This document shows positions 36,600 to 43,800 of a DNA stretch of 64,000 nt, piece after piece. This stretch comes from Streptomyces sp. SM10. GTDB taxonomy: Bacteria; Actinomycetota; Actinomycetes; Streptomycetales; Streptomycetaceae. The DNA is taken from positions 1 through 64,000 of the forward strand of contig NZ_NEUF01000054.1 in the NCBI RefSeq assembly GCF_002910915.1, given 5' to 3'. Under the pieces are notes generated by a model. The model was not told the origin of the DNA, did not search any database, and saw nothing but the letters and a program-made list of their open reading frames with translations. The first letter of the stretch is position 1; each line of letters begins with the position of its first letter. Position numbers and translations under genes: made by a program.

Positions 36600-37607
36600 T
36601 CACACCGGTGCCGGCCCCGTGCTCGCGCGGACCGTCAGAACCGGCTCCAGCAGCTCCACCTCGTCCGTACCCCGCCCCGCGAGTTTCGCAACCACCTGTT
36701 CCACCGCGCGGCGCCCCATCTCCTGCGCCGGAATGGCCACGGAGGTGAGCCGCACCGACGCCTGGGTGGCCACCTGTTCGGGGCAGACGGCGACGACGGA
36801 CACGTCCTCCGGGACGGCGCGCCCCTGCTGCTGGAGCAGATTGAGCAGCGGCTCGACGGCGGCCTCGTTCTGGACGATGAATCCGGTCGTGCCCGGCCGT
36901 TCGTCGAAGATCCGGGTGAGGGTGCCGGCCATCGCGGCGTACCCGCCCTCGCAGGGCCGGTGCAGGATCCGCATCCCCGCGTCCTGTGCCGCGGTGCGGA
37001 TACCGTCCACCGTCCGTTCGGCGAAGCCGGTGTGCCGCTCGTAGACGGCGGCGGCTTCGCCGATCACCGCCACCTCGCGGTGCCCGAGGCCGGCGAGATG
37101 GTCCACGCAGAGCGCCCCGGTGGCCTCGAAGTCGAGGTCCACACAGGTCACCCCCGCAGTGTCGGCGGGCAGGCCGATGAGGACGGCCGTACGACCCGAG
37201 TCCCGGAGCAGCGGCAGTCGTTCGTCGTGCAGTTCGACGTCCATGAGGATCATGGCGTCCGCCAGCGAGCTCCCCGCGATGCGCCGGACGGCCGCAGGGC
37301 CCTCCTCGCCGGTGAGCAGCAGGACGTCGTAGCCGTGCGTACGGGCGCTCGTGGCGACGGCGATGGCGATCTCCATCATCACCGGTACGTACATGTCCGT
37401 GCGCAGCGGCACCATCAGCGCGATGATGTTGGACCTGCTGCTGGCCAGAGCGCGCGCACCGGCGTTGGGGTGGTAGCCGAGCTGCTGGATACTGAGCTCC
37501 ACCCGTTCCCGGGTGGAGGCCGAGATCGACCGCTTGCCGCTGAGGACGTAGCTCACCGTGCTCGCGGAGACTCCGGCGTGCTGGGCGACCTCGGCAAGCG
37601 TGACCAT
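36600..37607 (-). CDS. LacI-family regulator of the xyloglucan locus
   Basis: A 335-residue repressor. The N-terminal helix-turn-helix reads TLAEVAQHAGVSASTVSYVLSG and the hinge helix PNAGARALASSRS, the part that reads the centre of the operator. A periplasmic-binding-protein-like sugar domain (about 60-325) follows. It is convergent with the importer operon. The palindrome TCGAAGCGCTTCGA occurs at its own promoter and at both divergent promoters of the locus, the strongest evidence that it controls them. The inducer is presumably a xyloglucan fragment, but that is inferred. Confidence 0.93.
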   Translation of the reverse strand: MVTLAEVAQHAGVSASTVSYVLSGKRSISASTRERVELSIQQLGYHPNAGARALASSRSNIIALMVPLRTDMYVPVMMEIAIAVATSARTHGYDVLLLTGEEGPAAVRRIAGSSLADAMILMDVELHDERLPLLRDSGRTAVLIGLPADTAGVTCVDLDFEATGALCVDHLAGLGHREVAVIGEAAAVYERHTGFAERTVDGIRTAAQDAGMRILHRPCEGGYAAMAGTLTRIFDERPGTTGFIVQNEAAVEPLLNLLQQQGRAVPEDVSVVAVCPEQVATQASVRLTSVAIPAQEMGRRAVEQVVAKLAGRGTDEVELLEPVLTVRASTGPAPV

Positions 37608-37648
37608 TCGGCTTCTCCCCTACAGACGGTGACCGCAGGGGAGAGCGG

Positions 37649-37662
37649 GTGAAGCGCTTCGA
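37649..37662. promoter_or_regulatory. LacI operator within the regulator's leader
   Basis: GTGAAGCGCTTCGA keeps the 10-bp core GAAGCGCTTC and the right arm, with two mismatches in the left arm. It is 42 bp upstream of the regulator start and about 50 bp downstream of the predicted transcription start. Confidence 0.7.
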
Positions 37663-37713
37663 CAGCGCCTTGCTGTGCTCCCCTTCGCACTCTGACATGC
37701 GCAGACACCGTGG

Positions 37714-37742
37714 AGCCTAGACTCGCTTGCGGGCACTGTCCA
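37714..37742 (-). promoter_or_regulatory. Promoter of the LacI-family gene
   Basis: On the minus strand TGGACA (37742-37737), a 17-base spacer and TAGGCT (37719-37714) fit a housekeeping promoter. It is bracketed by operators at 37649 and 37751, whose centres are 102 bp apart, allowing looped autorepression. Confidence 0.55.
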
Positions 37743-37750
37743 GAGTCGCG

Positions 37751-37764
37751 TCGAAGCGCTTCGA
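37751..37764. promoter_or_regulatory. LacI operator upstream of the regulator promoter
   Basis: A third exact TCGAAGCGCTTCGA, just upstream of the -35 element. The remaining stretch to 37945 shows no gene; it holds short GC-rich direct copies of GTGCCGGGTTCAC at about 37912-37937. Confidence 0.8.
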
Positions 37765-37945
37765 CCAGCCCTTGTCGGCAGGCACCCTGCCGCACACCGT
37801 GACTCAGGACGCCGAGGGTGTCCAGCCTGCCAGCCAGTCGGCGGTCTCCTGGTCCACCGCCTGGGAATCGGTGAGCTGCAGTAGTCGCCACGGCCGTCCC
37901 GAAGGTTGCCGTGCCGGGTTCACCGTGCCGGGTTCACGGCCCGCT

Positions 37946-38743
37946 TCACGGCCGCCGGAACGGTGCGTCCCGCTCCCGAACTCCGGCGCCGGGGCCGGCC
38001 GAGCGGAGGACCACGTCGAGGGCGCGGGCGGGGTCGGCGGCGTAGACGTTGCTGAACCAGGCCATGTTGGCCTCGACCACGGCCCACCGCCCGGTGGCCC
38101 CCCGGTCGTCGTCCGCGCGCATCAGTCCGACATCGAGCACCACGCCGCTGGGCAGGGTGTCGGCGCATGCCGCGCCCAGCCGGCGGACGAACGCGCGCAC
38201 CTCGGGCTCGTCGGCATGGCCGGTCAGCGGCGCCGGATCGAGCCGTCCGAACGTGGCGTACTGCGAACCGGTCCGTATCTCCCCGTCCAGCAGATGCAGC
38301 CGGAACTCCTTGGCCCAGGTGACCACGTCGCTGATCTGGACGAGGGGGTCGTCCTCGGCGCCCACGGGGACACGCAGTGCCTCGCCGTCCGCGTACACCC
38401 CGGCCGGGAAACTCTTCTCCGTGGGCGGTTTGGCGAAGAGCGGGCCGGGTGCGCGGCGGGCCTCGCTGAGCGGAACGCACCGGATGCGGCGCCCCGTGAA
38501 CGCGTACGGCAGGGCGTCCAGCCAGCCGTCGGACGGCTGGAGAAGGGCGATGCCGAGACGTCCGGCGGCCGAGGCGGCGAAGCGGGGACCACCGTAGTAG
38601 TGCACCCGGGTACCGGCCGTCGGCCTGCCGGGAAGGCGGTCGCGCGGCAGGACCGTCACGTCCATGCCGCGCTCCCGCGCCGCACAGGCCAGCAGACCGA
38701 CGGTGGTGGACCGGTGCGGGGCGAGGGCGAGGAGGTCGGCCAT
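37946..38743 (-). CDS. ATP-grasp domain protein of unknown substrate
   Basis: A 265-residue protein with an ATP-grasp-like fold. The N-terminal part looks like a small Rossmann domain (ALAPHRSTTVGLLACAARERG). The central FAKPPTEKSFPAGVY gives the ATP-binding lysines, and the C-terminal VVLDVGLM and WAVVEANMAWFSNVY give the acidic and Asn residues that bind magnesium. Such proteins often ligate amino acids or peptides, or modify a neighbouring peptide, but no partner is visible. It is transcribed on its own between two regulatory gaps. Confidence 0.65.
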   Translation of the reverse strand: MADLLALAPHRSTTVGLLACAARERGMDVTVLPRDRLPGRPTAGTRVHYYGGPRFAASAAGRLGIALLQPSDGWLDALPYAFTGRRIRCVPLSEARRAPGPLFAKPPTEKSFPAGVYADGEALRVPVGAEDDPLVQISDVVTWAKEFRLHLLDGEIRTGSQYATFGRLDPAPLTGHADEPEVRAFVRRLGAACADTLPSGVVLDVGLMRADDDRGATGRWAVVEANMAWFSNVYAADPARALDVVLRSAGPGAGVRERDAPFRRP

Positions 38744-38779
38744 GCCGCCGCAGCTTACGGGCCGGCGCCCGTGAGCTGC

Positions 38780-38824
38780 GGCGGCCCCTCGGAAGGTCCC
38801 GGGACCGCTTCGTTCGGGGCCGCC
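38780..38824 (-). terminator. Possible terminator after the P450 pair
   Basis: GGCGGCCCC (38780-38788) pairs with 38816-38824, enclosing the self-complementary GGTCCCGGGACC. It abuts the stop codon of the P450 gene at 38825. Confidence 0.45.
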
Positions 38825-40048
38825 TCAGCCGTTGAGCAGCACCGGGAAGGCCTCCATGTCGTTCTGCGTCATGACCGGCAGCTTGCGGATCTCGTCGTCG
38901 CCGATGGCCAGCTTCAGCTCCGGGAAGCGCCCGAACAGTGCGGGCAGCGCGATCCCGGCCTCGACCCGGGACAGTGCGGCGCCGGGGCAGATGTGGGGCC
39001 CGTGGCCGAAGGTCATGTGCCGGATCGGCGTCGGGCGGGTGATGTCGAAGGCGTCCGCCGCGTCCCCGTGGTGGACGGTGTCGCGGCCGATGGCCCGGTA
39101 GGAGATCACCACGCCCTCCCCCTTGGCTATGACCTGGTCCCCGACCTGGATGTCCTCGGTGGCGAACCGCATCAGCAGGTGCGTGGTGGGTGTGTCCCAG
39201 CGCAGCGTCTCCTCGACCACCGTCTCCCACGGGATCTCCCCGCCCAGCACCTTTCGCAGCTGATCGGGGTGGGCGAGCAGCGCGCGTACGGCGTTGAGGA
39301 TGAGGCCGATGGTGGTCTCGTGGCCCGCAGCCACCATGGCCTTGAGGTTGCCGACGACCTCCTCCTCGGTGAGCGGCTTCCCGCCCTCCTCGGCGAGGAT
39401 CAGCGCACTGGTGAGGTCGTCGGTGGGGCGGGCGGTCTTCTCCCGCACGAGCTCCGCGTAGAAGACGTCGAGCTCGGCCAGCAGGGCCAGCCTGTCCTCC
39501 TGCGGGGTGAGCATCGAGAAGAACGCCTTGTACTGCCGGGTCAGCATGGGGTGCAGCGCCTCGTCCACCCCCATCAGGAGGCCGACCACCTTCATCGGGA
39601 GGGGCTGGGCGAACACGGCCTTGAGGTCGACGACCCCGTCCTCGCCCTGCGCGGCGAGCGCGTCCAGCAGCTCCTCGGTGAACTTCTCGATGTCCGGACG
39701 GATCGCCTCCAGACGGCGGGGGGTGAGGGCCTGGGAGGTCTTCGTCCGCAGTCGGCGGTGCTCCTCACCGTCCACGGTGAACATGGAGCGCCCCGCGTCG
39801 ATCATGCCGATCAGCGGCCAGGCGTGGGTGACCTCCCCGCTCTGCCAGAGCCCCCATGCGTCCAGGTCCTTCACCAGACGTGTGTCGACGAGGAGTTGGC
39901 GGGCCTCGGCATGCCGGGTGACGGTCCAGGCCGGGACCCCGAGGAGCTCGATGCGGGCGAGCGGGGCGGACGCCCGCAGCTGTTCGGTCTCACCGTCGAG
40001 GTCCTGGACCATGGGGTCGATGACCACGGTCGCGTACGGGCAAGTCAC
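38825..40048 (-). CDS. Cytochrome P450, CYP154-like
   Basis: A 407-residue soluble bacterial P450. The I-helix has AGHETT (241-246), the K-helix ETLR has E280 and R283, and the haem loop FGHGPHICPG has Cys354. The start is GTG, overlapping the upstream P450 stop by 4 bases (GTGA). A CYP157 gene followed by a CYP154 gene is the arrangement found at the end of Streptomyces conservons, but no CvnA-D genes lie beside this pair. The substrate is unknown; CYP154 enzymes hydroxylate steroids, macrolactones and small aromatics. Confidence 0.88.
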   Translation of the reverse strand: MTCPYATVVIDPMVQDLDGETEQLRASAPLARIELLGVPAWTVTRHAEARQLLVDTRLVKDLDAWGLWQSGEVTHAWPLIGMIDAGRSMFTVDGEEHRRLRTKTSQALTPRRLEAIRPDIEKFTEELLDALAAQGEDGVVDLKAVFAQPLPMKVVGLLMGVDEALHPMLTRQYKAFFSMLTPQEDRLALLAELDVFYAELVREKTARPTDDLTSALILAEEGGKPLTEEEVVGNLKAMVAAGHETTIGLILNAVRALLAHPDQLRKVLGGEIPWETVVEETLRWDTPTTHLLMRFATEDIQVGDQVIAKGEGVVISYRAIGRDTVHHGDAADAFDITRPTPIRHMTFGHGPHICPGAALSRVEAGIALPALFGRFPELKLAIGDDEIRKLPVMTQNDMEAFPVLLNG

Positions 40049-41325
40049 AGCAGGTCTCCTGTCGTGTGTACGGGTGCGAACCGGACGGGAAGCGCGTTCA
40101 TCCCTCGCAGGAAGGCGGACGGCCGCCGGACGAGATCCCTTGCGGGGACGGTGAGTTCGAGGTCGGGCAGCCGGTCGAGAATGACCTCGATGGCCGTACG
40201 GGCGATGGTCTCCGCGATCTCCTGCGCGGGGAAGGGGCAGCGGTACTCCCCGTGGCTGAACGCCAGATGCGACCCGTTGCCCGCGTGGTGCCCGGCGCCG
40301 GCCACTCCCATCTCCTGGCGTATCAGCGGGTCGGTGTTGGCCGCCCCCAGGCCGAGCAGGAGCATGTCACCGGCGCGGATGGTGCGGCCGCCCAGCCGCG
40401 TGTCGCGGGCGGCCCAGCGTCCGGCGAGGATCTGGGTCGGGCTCTCCTCCCAGAGGACCTCGTTCATCGCGTCGCCGACACTGCGCCGCCCGCCCGCGAG
40501 GGAGTCGGCGAACTGGTCCTCGGTAAGCATCAGCCGCAGGGAGTTGCTGATCCAGTCGGCGGTGGTGAGGTGGCCCGCCGCGGTGATGGCCATGAGGTCG
40601 AGGGCGTACTCCTCGTCCGTGAAGGGCTCCGGGTCGGCCAGCATCCGGGAGGTGACGTCGTCGCCGGGCGCGGCCCGCTTGGCCGCCACCAGCCGTTGCA
40701 TGTGCTCGCCGAAGCGGCCGTACGCCTCCTGGGCGCCGGGCCCTCCGTCCGCCAGGTCCTTCAGGACCCGGGCGATGTCCGCACCCTCCGCGTCGGGGAA
40801 GCCGACGAGGCGTGCGAGGACGAGTACGGGCAGCGGCTCGGCGAACTCGGCGACGAGGTCGGCCCTGCCACGGGCGCAGATGCCGTCGACGAGCCGGTCG
40901 GCCAGCTGCTCGCAGTGCCCCCGGATCTCGAAGGGGTCCGCGGCTTCGAGGGCCGGCACGACCATCTCGGCGTGCCGCCGGTGCTCGGCGCCCGCGGTGA
41001 AGTAGATGGAGGGCATGGGCCGCCCCACCATGGGGAGCAGCGGCCAGTCCTCCGGTATGTGCTCCCACTGGTTCCACAGCCCGACGTCCCTCGGGAACAA
41101 CTCGCCGTCGCTGGTGACCTGGTGGAGCTCGCGGTAACCGACGACCAGCCAGGCCGGAAAGCCACCGGGCAGCTCGACGGGGACGACGGACCCGTAGGAG
41201 TGGCGCATGGACCGGTAGACGGCCTGCGGCTCGGTGTGGAACTCGGGCCCGCTCAGCGGCACGGGGGCGTGCGCGGGGCAGCCGCCGCCGGAGGCGGGCG
41301 TGGCTGATAAGGAGGGGGTCGTCAT
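40045..41325 (-). CDS. Cytochrome P450, CYP157-like, lacking the ExxR motif
   Basis: A 426-residue P450. The I-helix segment reads AAGHLTTAD and the haem loop FSHGEYRCPFP has the ligand Cys363. At the K-helix, where nearly all P450s have ExxR, this protein has EVLW (E289 to W292), the change described for the CYP157 family, which still binds haem. The start at 41325 has AGGAG 8 bases upstream. TATAGT at 41385-41380 on the minus strand may be its -10. It is translationally coupled to the CYP154-like gene, so the two may act in sequence or as a pair. Confidence 0.88.
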   Translation of the reverse strand: MTTPSLSATPASGGGCPAHAPVPLSGPEFHTEPQAVYRSMRHSYGSVVPVELPGGFPAWLVVGYRELHQVTSDGELFPRDVGLWNQWEHIPEDWPLLPMVGRPMPSIYFTAGAEHRRHAEMVVPALEAADPFEIRGHCEQLADRLVDGICARGRADLVAEFAEPLPVLVLARLVGFPDAEGADIARVLKDLADGGPGAQEAYGRFGEHMQRLVAAKRAAPGDDVTSRMLADPEPFTDEEYALDLMAITAAGHLTTADWISNSLRLMLTEDQFADSLAGGRRSVGDAMNEVLWEESPTQILAGRWAARDTRLGGRTIRAGDMLLLGLGAANTDPLIRQEMGVAGAGHHAGNGSHLAFSHGEYRCPFPAQEIAETIARTAIEVILDRLPDLELTVPARDLVRRPSAFLRGMNALPVRFAPVHTTGDLL

Positions 41326-41540
41326 CGTACGGACTCCTGGGAGACGGCTTCGCGCGTTGCGGCCGATCAACGCGCCCCCACTATAGGGAGGTTGCGTGAA
41401 GCTATGGGTACAGATCGTGAGGTCGCCCGCTGACGGCCCCCCGGAATCCGGGCCGCGCCAGGTGCGACAGGCTTCCCACCCGTTGCAGTTGCCCGGTGAT
41501 CCGAGGCCTCATCACCCCGCTTCGGGGTATGGAGGTGAGC

Positions 41541-41810
41541 ATGGCTCTCGTGAAGCGTGTTGCTCTTGCTCCTCGTGCGGTGCGGCAGCTACGGCGCGTC
41601 CGCTCGGTGTACGTGGCGGGGGTGCTGCTGTCCGCCCTCGGTCTGCTCTCCCTCGACGGCGCGGCGGAAGGGGGTGGCCGGCAGACGGTGATCGCGGGCG
41701 TCTTCCTCCTGGTGTTCGCCGCGCTCCTCACCCTGACCGCGGTGCAGCTGCGGCGGCACGGACGGACCGAGCACTGCAGCACGGCCAAGAAACTCTCACC
41801 GCTCGTGTGA
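41541..41810 (+). CDS. Small two-helix membrane protein
   Basis: An 89-residue protein with two hydrophobic segments (about residues 24-40 and 51-72) joined by a short Gly-rich turn, with basic residues at the N-terminus and after the second helix, so both ends should be cytoplasmic. I start at 41541 because GGAGGTGAGC precedes it. The last 15 bases overlap the end of the convergent gene at 41796. Function unknown. Confidence 0.6.
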   Translation: MALVKRVALAPRAVRQLRRVRSVYVAGVLLSALGLLSLDGAAEGGGRQTVIAGVFLLVFAALLTLTAVQLRRHGRTEHCSTAKKLSPLV

Positions 41811-42260
41811 CATCGGCCCGTACGCCTGGCCAAGGGAGAGGCGACCAGCGAACGCAGAATCGGTCATGTCGTCCCGCCTTCGGCGGCCACCCAGCTCGGC
41901 TGCGAGATCCGCGTCGCGCATGCCGGGGAAGGCGTAGCCCTCGGTCTCGTCCCACGGAACGTCGAGGTCGTCCATGTGCACGCTCCAGTCCGCTCCTGGC
42001 AGGGCGCGGCGCAACTGGCTCACAGAACTCAGCACATGGTCGAGCACCGGGAGGAGCCGGCCGGGGTCGAAGGGCATCTTGGTGGATCCCGCGAGGATCT
42101 CGGCGGGCTCACGCCCCTGCCCGTCGTACAGGTGCAGGCTCTCCTCGTCCTGATACGGGAAGGACGACCTGTGGGCAGCGACGATGCGCTCGACGGCAGC
42201 CGACTCGGCAGCCGTCGGCTGCAGGGCCCTGCGCGCGCTGCAGTAGAGGGAGACACTCAT
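41796..42260 (-). CDS. Conserved hypothetical protein
   Basis: A 154-residue soluble protein with no recognised domain. It has a charged, well-ordered composition (MSVSLYCSARR, LAGSTKMPFDPGRLL, SVHMDDLDVPWDETEGY) that looks like genuine coding sequence, and no signal or membrane segment. Start 42260 is chosen over the ATG 30 bases upstream because GAGGGAGAC... spacing and N-terminus look better. Function cannot be assigned. Confidence 0.7.
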   Translation of the reverse strand: MSVSLYCSARRALQPTAAESAAVERIVAAHRSSFPYQDEESLHLYDGQGREPAEILAGSTKMPFDPGRLLPVLDHVLSSVSQLRRALPGADWSVHMDDLDVPWDETEGYAFPGMRDADLAAELGGRRRRDDMTDSAFAGRLSLGQAYGPMSHER

Positions 42261-42337
42261 GTCCCCGAGCGTACGGAGGGGGTATGACAACGCCGTCGCG
42301 CCGGAGCGCTCCGCCTGACGGCGGACGCTGTGGTGAG

Positions 42338-42739
42338 ATGGTCGCCGTGAGCCGCACCGTCGAGGAGTCCAACCGCCGCCTGCTCCGAGCCCGGGACGCG
42401 ATGGACCGCGCGTACGCGCAGCCGCTGGACGTCCCGGCCCTGGCCCGGATCGCCCACGTGTCCCCGGCCCACTTCACTCGCACCTTCCGGGCCACCTTCG
42501 GCGAGACGCCGCACCGCTATCTGCAGCGGCGCCGCGTCGAGCGGGCGATGTTCCTCCTGCGGGAGAGCGACCGCAGCGTCACGGACATCTGCTACGAGGT
42601 CGGCTTCGGCAGCACCGGCACCTTCAGCCGCACGTTCCGCGACATCGTCGGCCGCTCGCCGAGGACGTACCGCAGTCAGGCGACCGCCGCGGACGTCCCC
42701 ACGTGCTTCACCAAGGCGTGGACACGGCCGAGCGCCTGA
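42338..42739 (+). CDS. AraC-family transcriptional regulator (DNA-binding domain only)
   Basis: A 133-residue protein consisting almost entirely of the double helix-turn-helix of AraC/XylS regulators: LDVPALARIAHVSPAHFTRTFRATFGETPHRYLQRRR, then SVTDICYEVGFGSTGTFSRTFRDIVGRSPRTYR. There is no ligand domain, like SoxS or MarA. It precedes a VOC-family gene by 86 bp; this pairing suggests it regulates that gene. GTG at 42347 is an alternative start. Confidence 0.88.
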   Translation: MVAVSRTVEESNRRLLRARDAMDRAYAQPLDVPALARIAHVSPAHFTRTFRATFGETPHRYLQRRRVERAMFLLRESDRSVTDICYEVGFGSTGTFSRTFRDIVGRSPRTYRSQATAADVPTCFTKAWTRPSA

Positions 42740-42812
42740 ACGTCGCGTACGGAACCGCCACACCGGTCGGCCATTGAGCAGTTCTGGATAAGATTTCGCC
42801 GTGCCGGCCGTC

Positions 42813-42818
42813 TAGCGT
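42813..42818 (+). promoter_or_regulatory. -10 element, probable leaderless VOC transcript
   Basis: TAGCGT lies 8 bases before the VOC start codon at 42826, so transcription should begin at or next to the ATG. No ribosome-binding site is visible in the 15 bases before the ATG. Confidence 0.4.
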
Positions 42819-42825
42819 GGGATGC

Positions 42826-43236
42826 ATGTTCAACGCGATCACACACTCACAGATCTTCGTCCTCGACCAGGACGAGGCCATCGACTTCTACGTCGGCAAG
42901 CTCGGCCTGGAGGTCAACGCCGATGTCGACATGGGCTTCATGCGCTGGCTCACCGTCAGCGTCCCCGGTCACCCCGACCGCCAGGTCCTGCTGGAGAAGC
43001 CGGGGCCTCCGGCCATGTCCGAGGAGACGGCCGAGCAGGTCCGCGACCTGGTGACGAAGGGCGCGATGGGCGCAGCACTGATTCTCACCACGGACGACTG
43101 CCGCACGACGTACGAGACGCTGAAGGCCCGGGGCGTGGAGTTCACGGACGAGCCGACGGAGCGCCCGTACGGAATCGACTGCGGCCTGCGCGACCCCTTC
43201 GGCAACAACATCCGCTTCACCCAGCTGAAGGCCTGA
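42826..43236 (+). CDS. VOC-family (glyoxalase/bleomycin resistance-type) protein
   Basis: A 136-residue protein of two beta-alpha-beta-beta-beta units. The halves start at HSQIFVLDQDEAIDFYVGKLG and TTDDCRTTYETLKARGVEF, and the end has the signature DPFGNNIRF. Possible metal ligands are the His near residue 7 and late acidic residues. Start 42826 gives MFNAITHSQ, a common start for this subgroup. Such proteins are lyases, dioxygenases or drug-binding proteins; the substrate is unknown. Probably controlled by the AraC-type gene upstream. Confidence 0.85.
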   Translation: MFNAITHSQIFVLDQDEAIDFYVGKLGLEVNADVDMGFMRWLTVSVPGHPDRQVLLEKPGPPAMSEETAEQVRDLVTKGAMGAALILTTDDCRTTYETLKARGVEFTDEPTERPYGIDCGLRDPFGNNIRFTQLKA

Positions 43237-43800
43237 GGGCGGAGGGGGAGGGTCCGGCCGCACGGCGGGCGCCGTTCGGTGGCTCCTGGCCGGTCCACGG
43301 GGGCATGATCGGGGACCGAGGTGGTGGATGCCGTCGTCGCGGCAGCGCACCGGCTGTCGGCGCGGCTGAACGGGGCGGAAGCCGAGACCGTCTGAGGAAG
43401 GCACGCCAGGCATGGCTCGCCGGTCAGCCGCGCTGGGTTCCCTGGGCGTCCTGGAGGACGCCACGGCGGCTGTCGTCGGTCTGCACAAGAAAACCTTGCC
43501 CCCGCTGTTCGAGCGCGAGGTACCAGGAGCCGGGCACAAGCTCTGCGACCGGCTTGCGACTGCCTATTTCGCTGGACAACGGCCGGATGACCGGCACCGC
43601 AAACCAGAAGGGACCGAATTCACCCGCCTCAGCATCATCCTGCGAGGCCTGCCCCGCTTCCACCGGGCAGTCGCCGCGAGCTGCGGAAAGGGCCCCTCTT
43701 TTCAGCCCGTGCACCCCCCGTTCTGCCGCTTCGCGAGGCCGCGACCATACTTTGCCCACTTCGCTGCGGAGTTCGCCTCCGGTGGGGAATCATTGCGATC
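43237..43800. other. Gap at the left edge of the defence region, no supported gene
   Basis: 564 bp. A plus-strand frame from 43412 gives about 90 plausible residues before it becomes the shadow of the downstream gene, and the segment 43318-43396 also reads like the end of a coding frame (VVDAVVAAAHRLSARLN then stop). Neither has a full domain, so the stretch may hold gene remnants at the junction of an acquired region. Confidence 0.4.

Noticed and set aside
36595..37652. Plus-strand frames opposite the LacI-type gene
   Set aside because: Out-of-frame shadows; the LacI helix-turn-helix and sugar domain are unambiguous on the minus strand.
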